Origin: Streptomyces collinus
GTDB taxonomy: Bacteria > Actinomycetota > Actinomycetes > Streptomycetales > Streptomycetaceae
Reading direction: 5' to 3'
DNA length: 64,000 nucleotides
NCBI RefSeq assembly: GCF_031348265.1
Contig: NZ_CP133771.1
Coordinates: 5,704,001 to 5,768,000, forward strand
The notes under the pieces are model-generated. The model was not told the DNA's origin, made no database searches, and saw only the letters and a program-made list of their open reading frames with translations. Positions 53,614 through 64,000 of the stretch are shown here, in pieces (the first letter of the stretch is position 1; each line of letters begins with the position of its first letter). The translations under genes and the position numbers were made by a program.

Positions 53614-55550
53614 TCGTAGAGCTCCTCTTCGGCGAGGTACTTGACCAGCTCCTCCTTGTCGAACAGGGCGAGCAGGTCGGCACGGACGGGTTCGGTGGTC
53701 TCCCGGGTGAGGGCGATCTGGCCGCGGACCGGGTCCGTCGCCGCCAGGCCGCCCGTCGGGTCGGTGAGCGCGCACAGCAGGTTGATCCGCCGCCACGCGC
53801 GGTCCATTCCCGGATGGTCCTCGCGCGTGTGGCCGCCGCGCGACTCGGTGCGCTCCAGCGCGGCCCGCGCCACGCACTCGCTGACCAGCAGCATGTTCCT
53901 GAGGTCCAGGGCGAGGTGCCAGCCCGGGTTGAACTGCCGGTGCCCCTCGACCCCGGCCCGGCGCGCCCGCACCCGCAGCTCGGCCAGCTTCTGAAGGGCC
54001 TGCTCCATCTCCGCCTCCCGGCGGATGATGCCGACCAGGTCGTTCATCGTCTGCTGGAGTGCCTGGTGCAGGGTGTACGGGTTCTCCGGCGGGCCCCCGG
54101 CCGGTTCCTCGGTCTCCGCCTCGGCCGAGAAGGGCCGCAGGGCCTCGGCCGCCGCCGCGTCGATCTGGGCGTCGTCCACCACGGGCCGCGCCGCGCCCAG
54201 CCCCACCGTGTACTCGGCCGCGTGCCGGCCCGCCCGGCGGCCGAACACCAGCAGGTCGGACAGCGAGTTGCCGCCGAGCCGGTTGGAACCGTGCATGCCG
54301 CCGGCCACCTCACCTGCCGCGTACAGCCCGGGCACCCCGCGCGCCGCCGCGGTGTCGGACTCGACGGCGACCCCGCCCATCACGTAGTGGCAGGTGGGCC
54401 CGACCTCCATCGCCTCCGCGGTGATGTCGACGTCCGCCAGCTCCTTGAACTGGTGGTACATCGACGGCAGCCGGCGCCTGATGACCTCGGCGGGCATCCG
54501 CGTCGACACGTCGAGGAACACGCCCCCGTGCGGGGAGCCGCGCCCCTCCTTCACCTCGGCGTTGATCGCCCGCGCGACCTCGTCGCGGGGGAGCAGCTCG
54601 GGCGGGCGCCGGTTGTGGTCCGGGTCGTCGTACCAGCGGTCGCCCTCCTCCTCCGTCTCGGCGTACTTGTCCTTGAAGACGTCGGGGATGTAGTCGAACA
54701 TGAACCGCTTGCCGTCGGAGTTGCGCAGCACACCGCCGTCGCCGCGCACCGACTCGGTGACGAGGATGCCCTTCACCGACGGCGGCCAGACCATGCCGGT
54801 CGGATGGAACTGCACGAACTCCATGTTCAGCAGGGGAGCGCCGGCGAGGAGGGCCAGCGCGTGGCCGTCGCCGGTGTACTCCCACGAGTTCGACGTCACC
54901 TTGAAGGACTTGCCGATGCCGCCGGTCGCGATCACCACGGCGGGTGCCTCCAGCACGAAGAAGCGGCCCGACTCGCGCTCGTAGGCGAAGACCCCCGAGA
55001 CCCTCCCGTCCTCTTTCAGGACGCGGGTGACCGTGCACTCCTGGAAGACCTTCAGCCGGGACTCGTAGTCGCCGGTCTCACGGAAGTCCTCCTGCTGCAG
55101 CGCGACGATCTTCTGCTGGAGGGTGCGGATCAGCTCCAGGCCCGTACGGTCGCCGACGTGGGCGAGGCGCGGGTACTCGTGGCCGCCGAAGTTGCGCTGG
55201 GAGATCCGGCCGTCCTTGGTGCGGTCGAACAGCGCCCCCCAGGTCTCCAGTTCCCACACCCGCTGCGGCGCCTCCTGGGCGTGCAGTTCGGCCATCCGCC
55301 ACTGGTTGAGGAACTTGCCGCCGCGCATGGTGTCGCGGAAGTGCACCTGCCAGGAGTCGTTCTCGTTGGCGTTGGCCATCGCTGCCGCGATGCCGCCCTC
55401 GGCCATCACCGTGTGCGCCTTGCCGAACAGCGACTTGCAGATCACGGCCGTACGGGCGCCCCGCTCGCGGGCTTCGATGGCGGCGCGCAGGCCCGCGCCG
55501 CCCGCGCCCACCACGACGACGTCCCACTCCTGCCGGTCGACCACGGACAT
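53610..55550 (-). CDS. sdhA: Succinate dehydrogenase flavoprotein subunit
   Basis: Oxidises succinate to fumarate, feeding the two fumarases of the left part of the window. The 646-residue protein carries the FAD fold DVVVVGAGGAGLRAAIEA, the HTVMAEGGIAAAMAN region where FAD is bound to His, the active-site block HPTGM and the DVSTRMP/HYVMGGV segments. Its extended C-terminus is typical of the actinobacterial Sdh1 type. It starts 18 bases after the membrane-anchor gene stop, in one operon. Confidence 0.97.
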   Translation of the reverse strand: MSVVDRQEWDVVVVGAGGAGLRAAIEARERGARTAVICKSLFGKAHTVMAEGGIAAAMANANENDSWQVHFRDTMRGGKFLNQWRMAELHAQEAPQRVWELETWGALFDRTKDGRISQRNFGGHEYPRLAHVGDRTGLELIRTLQQKIVALQQEDFRETGDYESRLKVFQECTVTRVLKEDGRVSGVFAYERESGRFFVLEAPAVVIATGGIGKSFKVTSNSWEYTGDGHALALLAGAPLLNMEFVQFHPTGMVWPPSVKGILVTESVRGDGGVLRNSDGKRFMFDYIPDVFKDKYAETEEEGDRWYDDPDHNRRPPELLPRDEVARAINAEVKEGRGSPHGGVFLDVSTRMPAEVIRRRLPSMYHQFKELADVDITAEAMEVGPTCHYVMGGVAVESDTAAARGVPGLYAAGEVAGGMHGSNRLGGNSLSDLLVFGRRAGRHAAEYTVGLGAARPVVDDAQIDAAAAEALRPFSAEAETEEPAGGPPENPYTLHQALQQTMNDLVGIIRREAEMEQALQKLAELRVRARRAGVEGHRQFNPGWHLALDLRNMLLVSECVARAALERTESRGGHTREDHPGMDRAWRRINLLCALTDPTGGLAATDPVRGQIALTRETTEPVRADLLALFDKEELVKYLAEEELYE

Positions 55551-55568
55551 CGATAAGGCCCCATCCCT

Positions 55569-56405
55569 CTAGAAGAAGCGCGGATCGTCGAAGGCACCCG
55601 ACGCGACCAGGTAGACGTAGAAGTCGGCGAGCGCCACGCTCACCAGTGACGCCCAGGCGAGCTGCATGTGCCGGGCGTTGAGCTTCCCCGCCCACTGCCA
55701 CATCCGGTAGCGCACGGGGTGCCTGGAGAAGTGCTTGAGCTTGCCGCCGACGATGTGCCGGCAGGAGTGGCAGGAGATCGTGTACGCCCAGATCAGCACG
55801 ATGTTGACCAGGAACACGAGCGTGCCGAGCCCCATGTGGCCCCACGCGTAGGTCTCGTCGCGGAAGGCGAGCACCGTGTCGTACGTGAGGATCCCGGCCA
55901 CGAGGAGCGCGGCGTAGAAGAAGTACCGGTGGATGTTCTGCAGGACCAGCGGGAAGCGGGTCTCACCGGTGTACTTCTTGTGCGGCTCGGCCACCGCGCA
56001 GGCCGGCGGGGACGCCCAGAAGCCGCGGTAGTAGGCCTTGCGGTAGTAGTAGCAGGTCAGGCGGAAGCCGAGCGGGAAGATCAGGATGATGATCGCGGGC
56101 GAGATGCCCCACCAGCTCCCGAAGATCTCCCAGTTCGGGCCGGCCTTCATCGGCTCGCAGTTCTCCGCCAGGCACGGGGAGTAGAAGGGCGAGACGTACG
56201 GCGCCGCGTAGTAGTCGGCGTTCGCGAAGGCCCGCCAGGTCGAGTACACGATGAACGCGAGCAGACCGGCCGCGGTGCCGGCCGGGGCCAGCCACCAGCG
56301 GTCGGTCCGCAGATGCGGGGCGGCGATCGCGGCGCGCCTGCCGCCCCGCACACCGCCGCTCTCAGGTCTGGGTTCGGTGGCGGGAGGTTCCGTACCAGTG
56401 GCCAC
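55569..56405 (-). CDS. Succinate dehydrogenase membrane anchor (Sdh1 type)
   Basis: The 278-residue protein has five likely membrane helices (about 41-62, 95-115, 152-172, 186-210 and 243-265) and conserved His residues (NIHRYFFY, GHMGLG, SCHSCRH, NARHMQL) fit for heme and quinone binding. It is the first gene of the sdh operon and matches the anchor protein next to the mycobacterial Sdh1 genes. A single longer anchor replaces separate SdhC and SdhD. Confidence 0.9.
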   Translation of the reverse strand: MATGTEPPATEPRPESGGVRGGRRAAIAAPHLRTDRWWLAPAGTAAGLLAFIVYSTWRAFANADYYAAPYVSPFYSPCLAENCEPMKAGPNWEIFGSWWGISPAIIILIFPLGFRLTCYYYRKAYYRGFWASPPACAVAEPHKKYTGETRFPLVLQNIHRYFFYAALLVAGILTYDTVLAFRDETYAWGHMGLGTLVFLVNIVLIWAYTISCHSCRHIVGGKLKHFSRHPVRYRMWQWAGKLNARHMQLAWASLVSVALADFYVYLVASGAFDDPRFF

Positions 56406-56462
56406 GTGACGACTCCGGTCGGGTTCGGGGGAGGTGCCGGTCGCGCTCGACTCCGCCCCGGG

Positions 56463-56753
56463 TCAGGGAGCGCGCCGGTCCCGGGCGCCGAGCCCCTCGT
56501 CGTCCGAGTCGCTCCACAGGGCGGAGTCGTACGGAGTGTCCGAGATGGTGACCAGCTCGGGGCGTTTCGGCGCGGCCGGTGACGCGGCGGCGTCGCGCAG
56601 CAGGGCGACGCTCTCGCGCAGGTGGTTGGCGTCGGCACGGACGCGGCGCATTTCCAGGCCGCCGGTGCCGAGCTGCTTCTCCAGGCGTCCCAGCGAACGG
56701 AACACTTCGTCGAGACTGCGCTGGACTGACGTCAGTTCGTCGTGAACGGACAT
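56463..56753 (-). CDS. Small coiled-coil protein of unknown function
   Basis: A 96-residue acidic protein: helix-rich first half (SVHDELTSVQRSLDEVFRSL and MRRVRADANHLRESVALLRD) likely to form a coiled coil, then a Pro/Asp-rich tail with TPYDSALWSDSDDEG. No signal or membrane segment. It lies 57 bases upstream of the sdh anchor gene on the same strand and could be cotranscribed. I do not know the family; it looks like a conserved actinobacterial protein. Confidence 0.7.
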   Translation of the reverse strand: MSVHDELTSVQRSLDEVFRSLGRLEKQLGTGGLEMRRVRADANHLRESVALLRDAAASPAAPKRPELVTISDTPYDSALWSDSDDEGLGARDRRAP

Positions 56754-57041
56754 GACTTGCCCTCACTTCCACGGGTCCTTCGCGGCCCAAGGCGGCAACG
56801 TTCATGCGCCTGCGAGTGTTGCGCGTCACACCTTGTGCTGTGAAGGGATGTGCATCGATTGGCCGAGGCGTGTGGGTGCACCGTGCGGTGCATTGGGCCG
56901 CACGGGTGGCTTCCCGTCCGTGACCGCCGTGTCGCCCTGTGTTGCCGAACCCTTTCCTCTTCAGTGGCCGCATACATCAGATGAACTCCAAATACCGCCA
57001 AAAGTGATCATAACGCCCGCGGCTTCCCGGAGGTAGCACAG

Positions 57042-59189
57042 ATGTCCCAGCACGGCGTCGGCCCGCGCGCGGTCACGCGTTCGGTCGCCTTCCTCACCGC
57101 GGGAGTGCTCGCGGTGCCCGCGCTCGCCGGATGCGGCTCCGAGGACCCGTCCGGCAAGCCGCTCGCCGGGCAGGACATCCAGCCCGCACCCCGCGACCGG
57201 ATCACCGACGGCGGCACCCTGCGCTGGGCCGTCGACTCCGTACCCGACACGCTGAACACGTTCCAGTCGGACGCCGACGCCACCACCACCCGCGTCGCCC
57301 AGGCCGTGCTGCCGTCGATGTTCCGCATGGACGCCTCCGGCCGCCCGGAGCGCAACGCCGACTACCTGGAGTCCGCCAAGGTCGTCGACACCGAGCCCAA
57401 GCAGGTCGTCCTGTACAAGCTCAGCCAGCAGGCCGTCTGGAGCGACGGCCGGGAGATCGGCGCCGCCGACTTCGCCGCCCAGTGGCGCGCCCTGTCCGGC
57501 AACGACACCGCCTACTGGACCGCCCGCAACGCCGGCTACGACCGCATCCAGAAGATCGAGCGCGGCGACAGCGCCCTGGAGGTCCGGGTCACCTTCAGCC
57601 GCCCCTACGCCGACTGGCGCTCGCTGTTCTCGCCGCTGTACCCGAAGGACGTCATGGGCACCCCGGACTCCTTCAACGACGGAGCCCGCAAGAAGCTCAA
57701 GGTCACCGCCGGACCCTTCACGGTGAAGAAGGTCGACCGCAAGGACGAGGAGATCACCCTCACCCGCAACCCGCGCTGGTGGGGCGAGCCGGCCAGGCTC
57801 TCCAAGATCGTGCTGCGCACCGTCCCGCGCGACAAGCGGGCCGCGGAGCTGGCCGCCGGCACCCTCGACCTGGCCGAGATCGACCCCGCCGCGGCCCGCC
57901 GCATCACCGTCGCCGCCCGCCCCCACAGCACCACCAGCCCGCTGATGGGCCCGGCCGCCGACCGGTCCGCCGCGGCCTCCCTGCGCTCCTGGGCCGTCGC
58001 CAACGGCTCCGAGGAGGACGCCGCCGACGAGGAGACCGTCGCCCGCAAGAAGCTGCGCAAGGCGGCCGTCAAGTACGCCCGGCAGCAGCGGGCCCTCAGC
58101 GGCTTCGAGGTCCGCAAGTCCCTGGAGCCCGCCTACACCCAGCTCGCCCTGAACGGCGCCGAGGGCCCGCTCACCGACGAACGCGTCCGCAGGGCCGTCG
58201 CCCGCGCCCTGGACCGCAAGGAACTCGCCCAGGCCGTTCTCAAGCCCCTCGGCCTGCCCGCCGTCCCGGTCGGCAGCCACCTCGCCCTGTCCGGCCAGGC
58301 CCACTACGCCGACAACAGCGGCGCCCTCGGCGGCCAGGACACCAAGGAGGCCCAGGCGCTGCTCGCGGACGCCGGGTGGGTGCGCGGCGGCCCGGTCAAG
58401 GAAGAGAAGAAGGAGGAGGCGGCCGGCCCCGAGGGCGAGAAGGCCGACGACGACACCGGCGAGGACAACAAGGCCCAGGACGGGCCGGACCCCGCCGGTC
58501 ACCTCGCCCGGGACGGCAAGCAGTACAAGGCCCCGGACCAGGGCGGCGCCCCCGGCGCGTACGCCCCCCGGGGCACCGCCGCCCCGGCGAACCAGGAGTC
58601 CGCACCCCTCGCCAAGAACGGCAAGCCCCTCACCCTCCGCTTCGTGCTCCCCTCCGGGCCCGGCTCCCAGACGCTGCGCACGGTCGCGGACCGCATCTCC
58701 CGCATGCTGGAGCGCGTCGGCATCGGCACGGAGATCTCCAAGGTCTCCGACGAGTCCTACTTCAAGGACCACATCGCCTCCGGCCAGTACGACCTCGCCC
58801 TCTACTCCTGGCCCGCCACCGCGTACCCGGCCACCGACGCCCGCCCCGTCTTCGCCAAGCCCGTCCCGGCCGCCGACGGCTCGCTGAACATCGAGCAGAA
58901 CTACACACGCGTCGGCACCGACCAGGTCGACCAGCTCTTCGACGAGGCCGTGGCCACCCTCGACGAGGGCGAGTCCCGCTCCCTGATCCGCAAGGCCGAC
59001 TCCCGTATCTGGGCGGCGGCCGGCTCGATCCCCCTCTTCCAGCGCCCCCAGCTCCTCGCGGCCCGCAAGAACCTCGTCAACGCCGGCGCCTTCGGCTTCG
59101 GCACACCGGTCTACGAGGACATGGGCTTCCTGAAGAAGGGCGCGAAGCCGGCCTCCGGCCCCTCGGCGAAGGGCTCGTCCGCCCCGTAG
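57042..59189 (+). CDS. ABC transporter solute-binding lipoprotein (SBP family 5) with insert
   Basis: A 715-residue lipoprotein with lipobox VPALAGC (Cys near residue 30) and an SBP_bac_5 fold (TLRWAVDSVPDTLNTFQSD, VKKVDRKDEEITLTRNP, LSDERVRRAV-like LTDERVRRAVARALDRKE, YDLALYSWPA). Residues about 450-520 are a charged, low-complexity insert (KEEKKEEAAGPEGEKADDD, then Gly/Pro/Ala) that standard members lack. No permease or ATPase adjoins, as for the LpqW-type actinobacterial relatives, so it may serve another function or transporter. GGAGG precedes ATG 57042. Confidence 0.88.
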   Translation: MSQHGVGPRAVTRSVAFLTAGVLAVPALAGCGSEDPSGKPLAGQDIQPAPRDRITDGGTLRWAVDSVPDTLNTFQSDADATTTRVAQAVLPSMFRMDASGRPERNADYLESAKVVDTEPKQVVLYKLSQQAVWSDGREIGAADFAAQWRALSGNDTAYWTARNAGYDRIQKIERGDSALEVRVTFSRPYADWRSLFSPLYPKDVMGTPDSFNDGARKKLKVTAGPFTVKKVDRKDEEITLTRNPRWWGEPARLSKIVLRTVPRDKRAAELAAGTLDLAEIDPAAARRITVAARPHSTTSPLMGPAADRSAAASLRSWAVANGSEEDAADEETVARKKLRKAAVKYARQQRALSGFEVRKSLEPAYTQLALNGAEGPLTDERVRRAVARALDRKELAQAVLKPLGLPAVPVGSHLALSGQAHYADNSGALGGQDTKEAQALLADAGWVRGGPVKEEKKEEAAGPEGEKADDDTGEDNKAQDGPDPAGHLARDGKQYKAPDQGGAPGAYAPRGTAAPANQESAPLAKNGKPLTLRFVLPSGPGSQTLRTVADRISRMLERVGIGTEISKVSDESYFKDHIASGQYDLALYSWPATAYPATDARPVFAKPVPAADGSLNIEQNYTRVGTDQVDQLFDEAVATLDEGESRSLIRKADSRIWAAAGSIPLFQRPQLLAARKNLVNAGAFGFGTPVYEDMGFLKKGAKPASGPSAKGSSAP

Positions 59190-59219
59190 CTCTGGAAGCG
59201 CTCAAACGCCTTGCCGTCC

Positions 59220-59275
59220 CCGCCCGGCGTCCGCACCATGAGATCAGCAGTGATCATGGTGCGGACGCCGGGCGG
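59220..59275. terminator. 22-bp perfect inverted repeat after the lipoprotein gene
   Basis: Arms 59220-59241 and 59254-59275 pair exactly around a 12-base loop that itself contains gatc on both sides. It lies 30 bases after the stop of the solute-binding lipoprotein and ends 30 bases before the next start, so it is most likely its terminator. Confidence 0.85.
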
Positions 59276-59305
59276 TGTCCGTACCCGGGGGACGGGAGCC
59301 GGCGG

Positions 59306-59929
59306 ATGCGCGGCATGGTGGGGCGGGCCTGCACGGCCGGGCTGGTCATCGGGGTGCTGGTGACGGGACTGACGGCCTGTACGGGGGACGCGGGCGGTGA
59401 CGGCAAGGCCGAGGCCTGCACGAACGGCACCTATGCCTGGTCCCGTGTGCAGCGGACGGAGAAGCTGACCGAGATGAGCGACCCGATCTCGTTCGAGAAG
59501 CGGACCGCCTCCTACTCGGCCAGGCTCAAGCCCGTGGACGACAAGGTCTACCGGCCCTCGGTGACCGGCGCGCCCCGGGGTATCGGCGCGGCCGCCGTGA
59601 TCACGGCGCTGGGCAGGCATCTGGCGGTCGAAGAACCGCTCGCTGGTCCGTCCGAGAAGGAGCCCACGGAGTTGGGCCACTACTTCGAGGCGGCGACCGG
59701 CGACCTCAAGGGCGACTACTACTCCTGGGGCTACATCAAAATGGTCACGGCCGACTTCGCGTACACCTGCGGAAACGGCGAGCCCGTCAAGGGGCAGGTG
59801 CTGACCTGGGAGGGCACCGGCAGCGGATTCATGCCCTGTTCCGAGGAACTGCCCGAAGGCGTGGGCGCCCGTGCGGCGGCCCGTGCACTGTGCCCGGCGG
59901 CCTCCCGGGCCGCGAGGGCAGCGGACTGA
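59306..59929 (+). CDS. Small secreted lipoprotein of unknown function
   Basis: A 207-residue protein with a lipoprotein signal (MRGMVGRACTAGLVIGVLV, lipobox LTAC with Cys near residue 25). The mature part holds five Cys (ACTNG, YTCGNG, MPCSEEL, ALCPAA) and conserved-looking WSRVQRTEKLTEMSDPISF, YYSWGYIKMV and VLTWEGTGSGFMPC segments. It resembles other Streptomyces-only lipoproteins; function unknown. GGGAG before ATG 59306. It stands alone between the hairpin and typA. Confidence 0.8.
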   Translation: MRGMVGRACTAGLVIGVLVTGLTACTGDAGGDGKAEACTNGTYAWSRVQRTEKLTEMSDPISFEKRTASYSARLKPVDDKVYRPSVTGAPRGIGAAAVITALGRHLAVEEPLAGPSEKEPTELGHYFEAATGDLKGDYYSWGYIKMVTADFAYTCGNGEPVKGQVLTWEGTGSGFMPCSEELPEGVGARAAARALCPAASRAARAAD

Positions 59930-60140
59930 GCCGAGCCGTCCCCGAACGGCCATGGCGGCCCGCCGGGTGCCTAGAGGAAGCCGTGGAACCCTCGCCACCT
60001 GCGTATATGCCTCCCGGCGCGTTTCAGCGGCAGTGCACCCGTACCATGGGGTGAGGCCGTGGCACGTTCAGCCCGGCAGGGCCCGCGCACCGCAGACGTC
60101 CGCGCAGGGCATTCCTCACACTCCGGGAGAACGCCGCAAT

Positions 60141-62048
<1,908 letters not shown>

Positions 62049-62067
62049 CGCCTTCCGCAGCACCGAC

Positions 62068-62105
62068 GGCACCGGGCACCCCGCGTGAGCGGGGTGCCCG
62101 GTGCC
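62068..62105 (+). terminator. typA terminator
   Basis: A perfect 17-bp stem (62068-62084 with 62089-62105) and a 4-base loop gtga, 19 bases after the typA stop, followed by a short T-containing stretch. Confidence 0.9.
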
Positions 62106-62659
62106 GTTGTCTGAAGGGGAGGTAACGCAGAGGCAAGGGGTAGGGAAAACCCTCGACTTGCCGGTGAGAGCCGTCAGGGGCGGTCTTCTCCCACTACCCT
62201 GCTGCGGAAGTGCCCTGCCTCCCCGGCCCCGGGGATCGCACAACGGCCTTGCCGCACAAGCCTCTTGAGCGCGCGACAGACTCCGGTGGAACCCTGCACG
62301 GGACCCACGGTACGTCGCAAGCGGTTTTCTCACTCTCGCGTCCGGAATGCGGACAGTCTTTACCGATAGATGTGTAACAAGTCCGTTTCGCAGGGATCTC
62401 TCACCAAACCCTTTGTCCGGATTTTGGAAGATGTATACGCGAGCTGTGATCGAACCGAGACCTCGTGGGTGTGGTTCGGCCCTGGCGTTTGGCAGATAGT
62501 TAGGCGCGTAGAGCTCGGATGTACGGGTCACCCGCTGGCAGCGGCGCCGACTCACGAGCGCGGGGGCACCTGACGATTTCCGGCACCGGCGACGGGCGGT
62601 GGCGGTGGTCTGTCTGTGCTCCCTTCGCGGTGAACCAATGACTTCTTTAGGAGGAACCC
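62106..62659 (+). other. 550-base leader region before the oligopeptide-binding gene
   Basis: No gene is convincing; a 67-codon frame (62370-62573) has no ribosome site and odd composition. From about 62320 to 62520 the DNA is less GC-rich and contains TTGTCC (62413-62418) and TATACG (62434-62439), a possible promoter with a short spacer. If used, it would give a leader of about 215 bases, with room for regulation. The start codon is preceded by a near-ideal AGGAGG (62649-62654). Confidence 0.5.
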
Positions 62660-64000
62660 ATGCGCGGTGCCAAGAGCGCCAAGTGGGTCGCGGGGGCGAT
62701 AGTTGTCGCCCTGGCCGCCACCGCCTGCGGCGGCAACGGTGATGGTGAGGGTAAGAGCAAGGGTTCCGGACCCGCCGGCTACGTCTCGATCGACGTCGGC
62801 GAGCCCCAGAAGCCGCTGATCCCGGCTGACACCAACGAGTCCAACGGCTCGTACGTCATCCAGTCCATCTTCACCCAGCTGCTGGACTTCGACTCCAAGG
62901 GCGACATCGTCTACACGAACGCGGAGTCGGTCACCACCGACGACTCCAAGACGTGGACGGTCAAGCTCAAGAAGGGCTGGAAGTTCCACAACGGCGAAGA
63001 AGTCACCTCCAAGTCGTACATCGACGCTTGGAACTGGTACGCCAACATCAAGAACAACCAGCAGAACTCCTTCTGGTTCCAGGACATCAAGGGCTACGAC
63101 GATGTCCACCCGGAGAAGGGTGACCCGAAGGCCGAGGCCATGTCCGGTCTGAAGGCCGTGGACGACCACACCTTCACCATCGAGCTGAAGTACACGATGC
63201 CGTACTTCAACTACAAGCTCGGCTACACCACGTGGGCCCCGCTGCCCAAGGTCTTCTACGACGACCCGAAGGCCTTCGGCCAGAAGCCGGTCGGCAACGG
63301 TCCCTACACGTTCGAGAAGTGGGACCACAAGAAGCTCATCCAGGTCAAGGCCTGGGATGACTACCAGGGCCCGAACAAGGCGAAGAACAAGGGCGTCCAG
63401 TTCAAGGCCTACACGACGCTCGAGGCCGCCTACAAGGACGTCGTCTCCGGCAACCTGGACATGATCCGCCAGGTCGGCCCGACGGACCTGCCGAAGTACA
63501 AGCAGGACCTGGGTGACGGCGCCATCGAGCAGCCGTACGCGGCCCTCCAGTCGCTGACCCCGGCGTTCTACTCCAAGACCTTCAAGGACATCGACCCGAA
63601 GGTTCTCCAGGGTCTGTCGATGGCGGTCGACCGTGACACGATCACCAAGACGGTTCTGAACAACACCCGCACCCCGGCGAAGTCCTTCACGCCGCCCGGT
63701 GTCAAGGGCAACCAGAACCTGGACACCGACGTGTTCACGTACAACCCGGCGAAGGCCAAGAAGCTCATCCAGGAGGGTGGCGGCGTCCCGGGCAACAAGT
63801 TCACCATCCAGTACAACACCGACGGTGGCCACAAGGAGTGGGTGACCGCGGTCTGCGAGTCCATCCGCAAGGCCACCGGCGTCGACTGCACCGGCGACCC
63901 CAAGCCGGACTTCGCCACGGACCTCGAGGCCCGTGACAACGACCAGGTGAAGGGCATGTACCGCGGTGGCTGGGTCGCCGACTACCCGGTCAACGCCAAC
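62660..64000 (+). CDS. Oligopeptide-binding lipoprotein, BldKB/OppA-like (partial)
   Basis: The first 447 codons of an SBP family 5 lipoprotein; the 3' end is outside the window. A lipobox ATAC (Cys near residue 28) follows a signal peptide. Then come YVSIDVGEPQKPLIPADTNE, TNAESVTTDDSKTWTVKLKK and GWKFHNGEEVTSKSYIDAWNW, typical of oligopeptide permease binding proteins. Its sequence and position after typA recall BldKB, which imports a developmental peptide signal in S. coelicolor. Codon use is highly biased and the ribosome site strong, hinting at high expression. Permease genes would be expected beyond the window. Confidence 0.9.
   Translation, partial: MRGAKSAKWVAGAIVVALAATACGGNGDGEGKSKGSGPAGYVSIDVGEPQKPLIPADTNESNGSYVIQSIFTQLLDFDSKGDIVYTNAESVTTDDSKTWTVKLKKGWKFHNGEEVTSKSYIDAWNWYANIKNNQQNSFWFQDIKGYDDVHPEKGDPKAEAMSGLKAVDDHTFTIELKYTMPYFNYKLGYTTWAPLPKVFYDDPKAFGQKPVGNGPYTFEKWDHKKLIQVKAWDDYQGPNKAKNKGVQFKAYTTLEAAYKDVVSGNLDMIRQVGPTDLPKYKQDLGDGAIEQPYAALQSLTPAFYSKTFKDIDPKVLQGLSMAVDRDTITKTVLNNTRTPAKSFTPPGVKGNQNLDTDVFTYNPAKAKKLIQEGGGVPGNKFTIQYNTDGGHKEWVTAVCESIRKATGVDCTGDPKPDFATDLEARDNDQVKGMYRGGWVADYPVNAN

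Noticed and set aside
62370..62573. 67-codon frame in the leader before the oligopeptide-binding gene
   Set aside because: No ribosome site, Trp/Cys-rich composition unlike a soluble protein, and it sits where the promoter is expected.
62552..63832. 426-codon minus frame
   Set aside because: Antisense to the oligopeptide-binding lipoprotein, which has a strong ribosome site, lipobox and family motifs.

Overview
The window is high-GC actinobacterial DNA that looks like a Streptomyces chromosome. The evidence is a WhiB-like protein, two SpoIIE-type phosphatases with serine-kinase tails, a light-induced carotenoid cluster with LitR and LitS, many probably leaderless starts, and a backbone gene order (fumC, fumB, wblI, glpX, xseAB, ispH, ppgK, ychF, then sdhAB, typA and an oligopeptide-binding protein) that from memory matches the S. 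coelicolor SCO5040 to about SCO5113 region. No tRNA, rRNA, insertion sequence or CRISPR array was seen.

Layout. 1-1.4 kb: end of an operon with a membrane protein and a Tat-exported M15-peptidase-like protein that has lost its zinc ligands. 1.4-17.2 kb: conserved core with a SpoIIE phosphatase, DUF402, two unrelated fumarases side by side (with a 24-codon ORF copying the class I fumarase C-terminus), DUF1707 protein, WblI, GlpX, DUF4245 protein, nitroreductase-family reductase, exonuclease VII, IspH, polyphosphate glucokinase and YchF.

17.4-33.7 kb: accessory region. A VapBC-like pair and a broken relE lie at its left edge. Then come a litS operon (ECF sigma, DUF4397 surface protein, class F sortase, zinc-finger anti-sigma), divergent litR, crtYTU, and on the other strand an SDR/DUF2867 gene, phr and crtEIB plus a Rieske gene. 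Together the crt genes encode a route from prenyl diphosphates through phytoene, lycopene and beta-carotene to an aromatic carotenoid of the isorenieratene type. LitR (B12 light sensor) probably represses litS, and LitS probably drives crt; matching operator and promoter motifs are visible.

33.8-46 kb: MMPL exporter with divergent MarR regulator, secreted subtilisin, a 1.25-kb repeat-rich stretch without a convincing gene, a predicted secreted DUF4258 toxin with a DUF2283 partner, a two-component system, a serpin, a septum-formation-domain membrane protein and a GntR regulator. 46.4-56.8 kb: small conserved proteins, NUDIX hydrolase, a serine-kinase-like ATPase, a second SpoIIE phosphatase, a GH18-like membrane protein with a phosphotransferase, and a succinate dehydrogenase (flavoprotein, iron-sulfur protein, membrane anchor). 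57-64 kb: a solute-binding lipoprotein, a small lipoprotein, TypA/BipA and the first 447 codons of an oligopeptide-binding lipoprotein cut by the window end.
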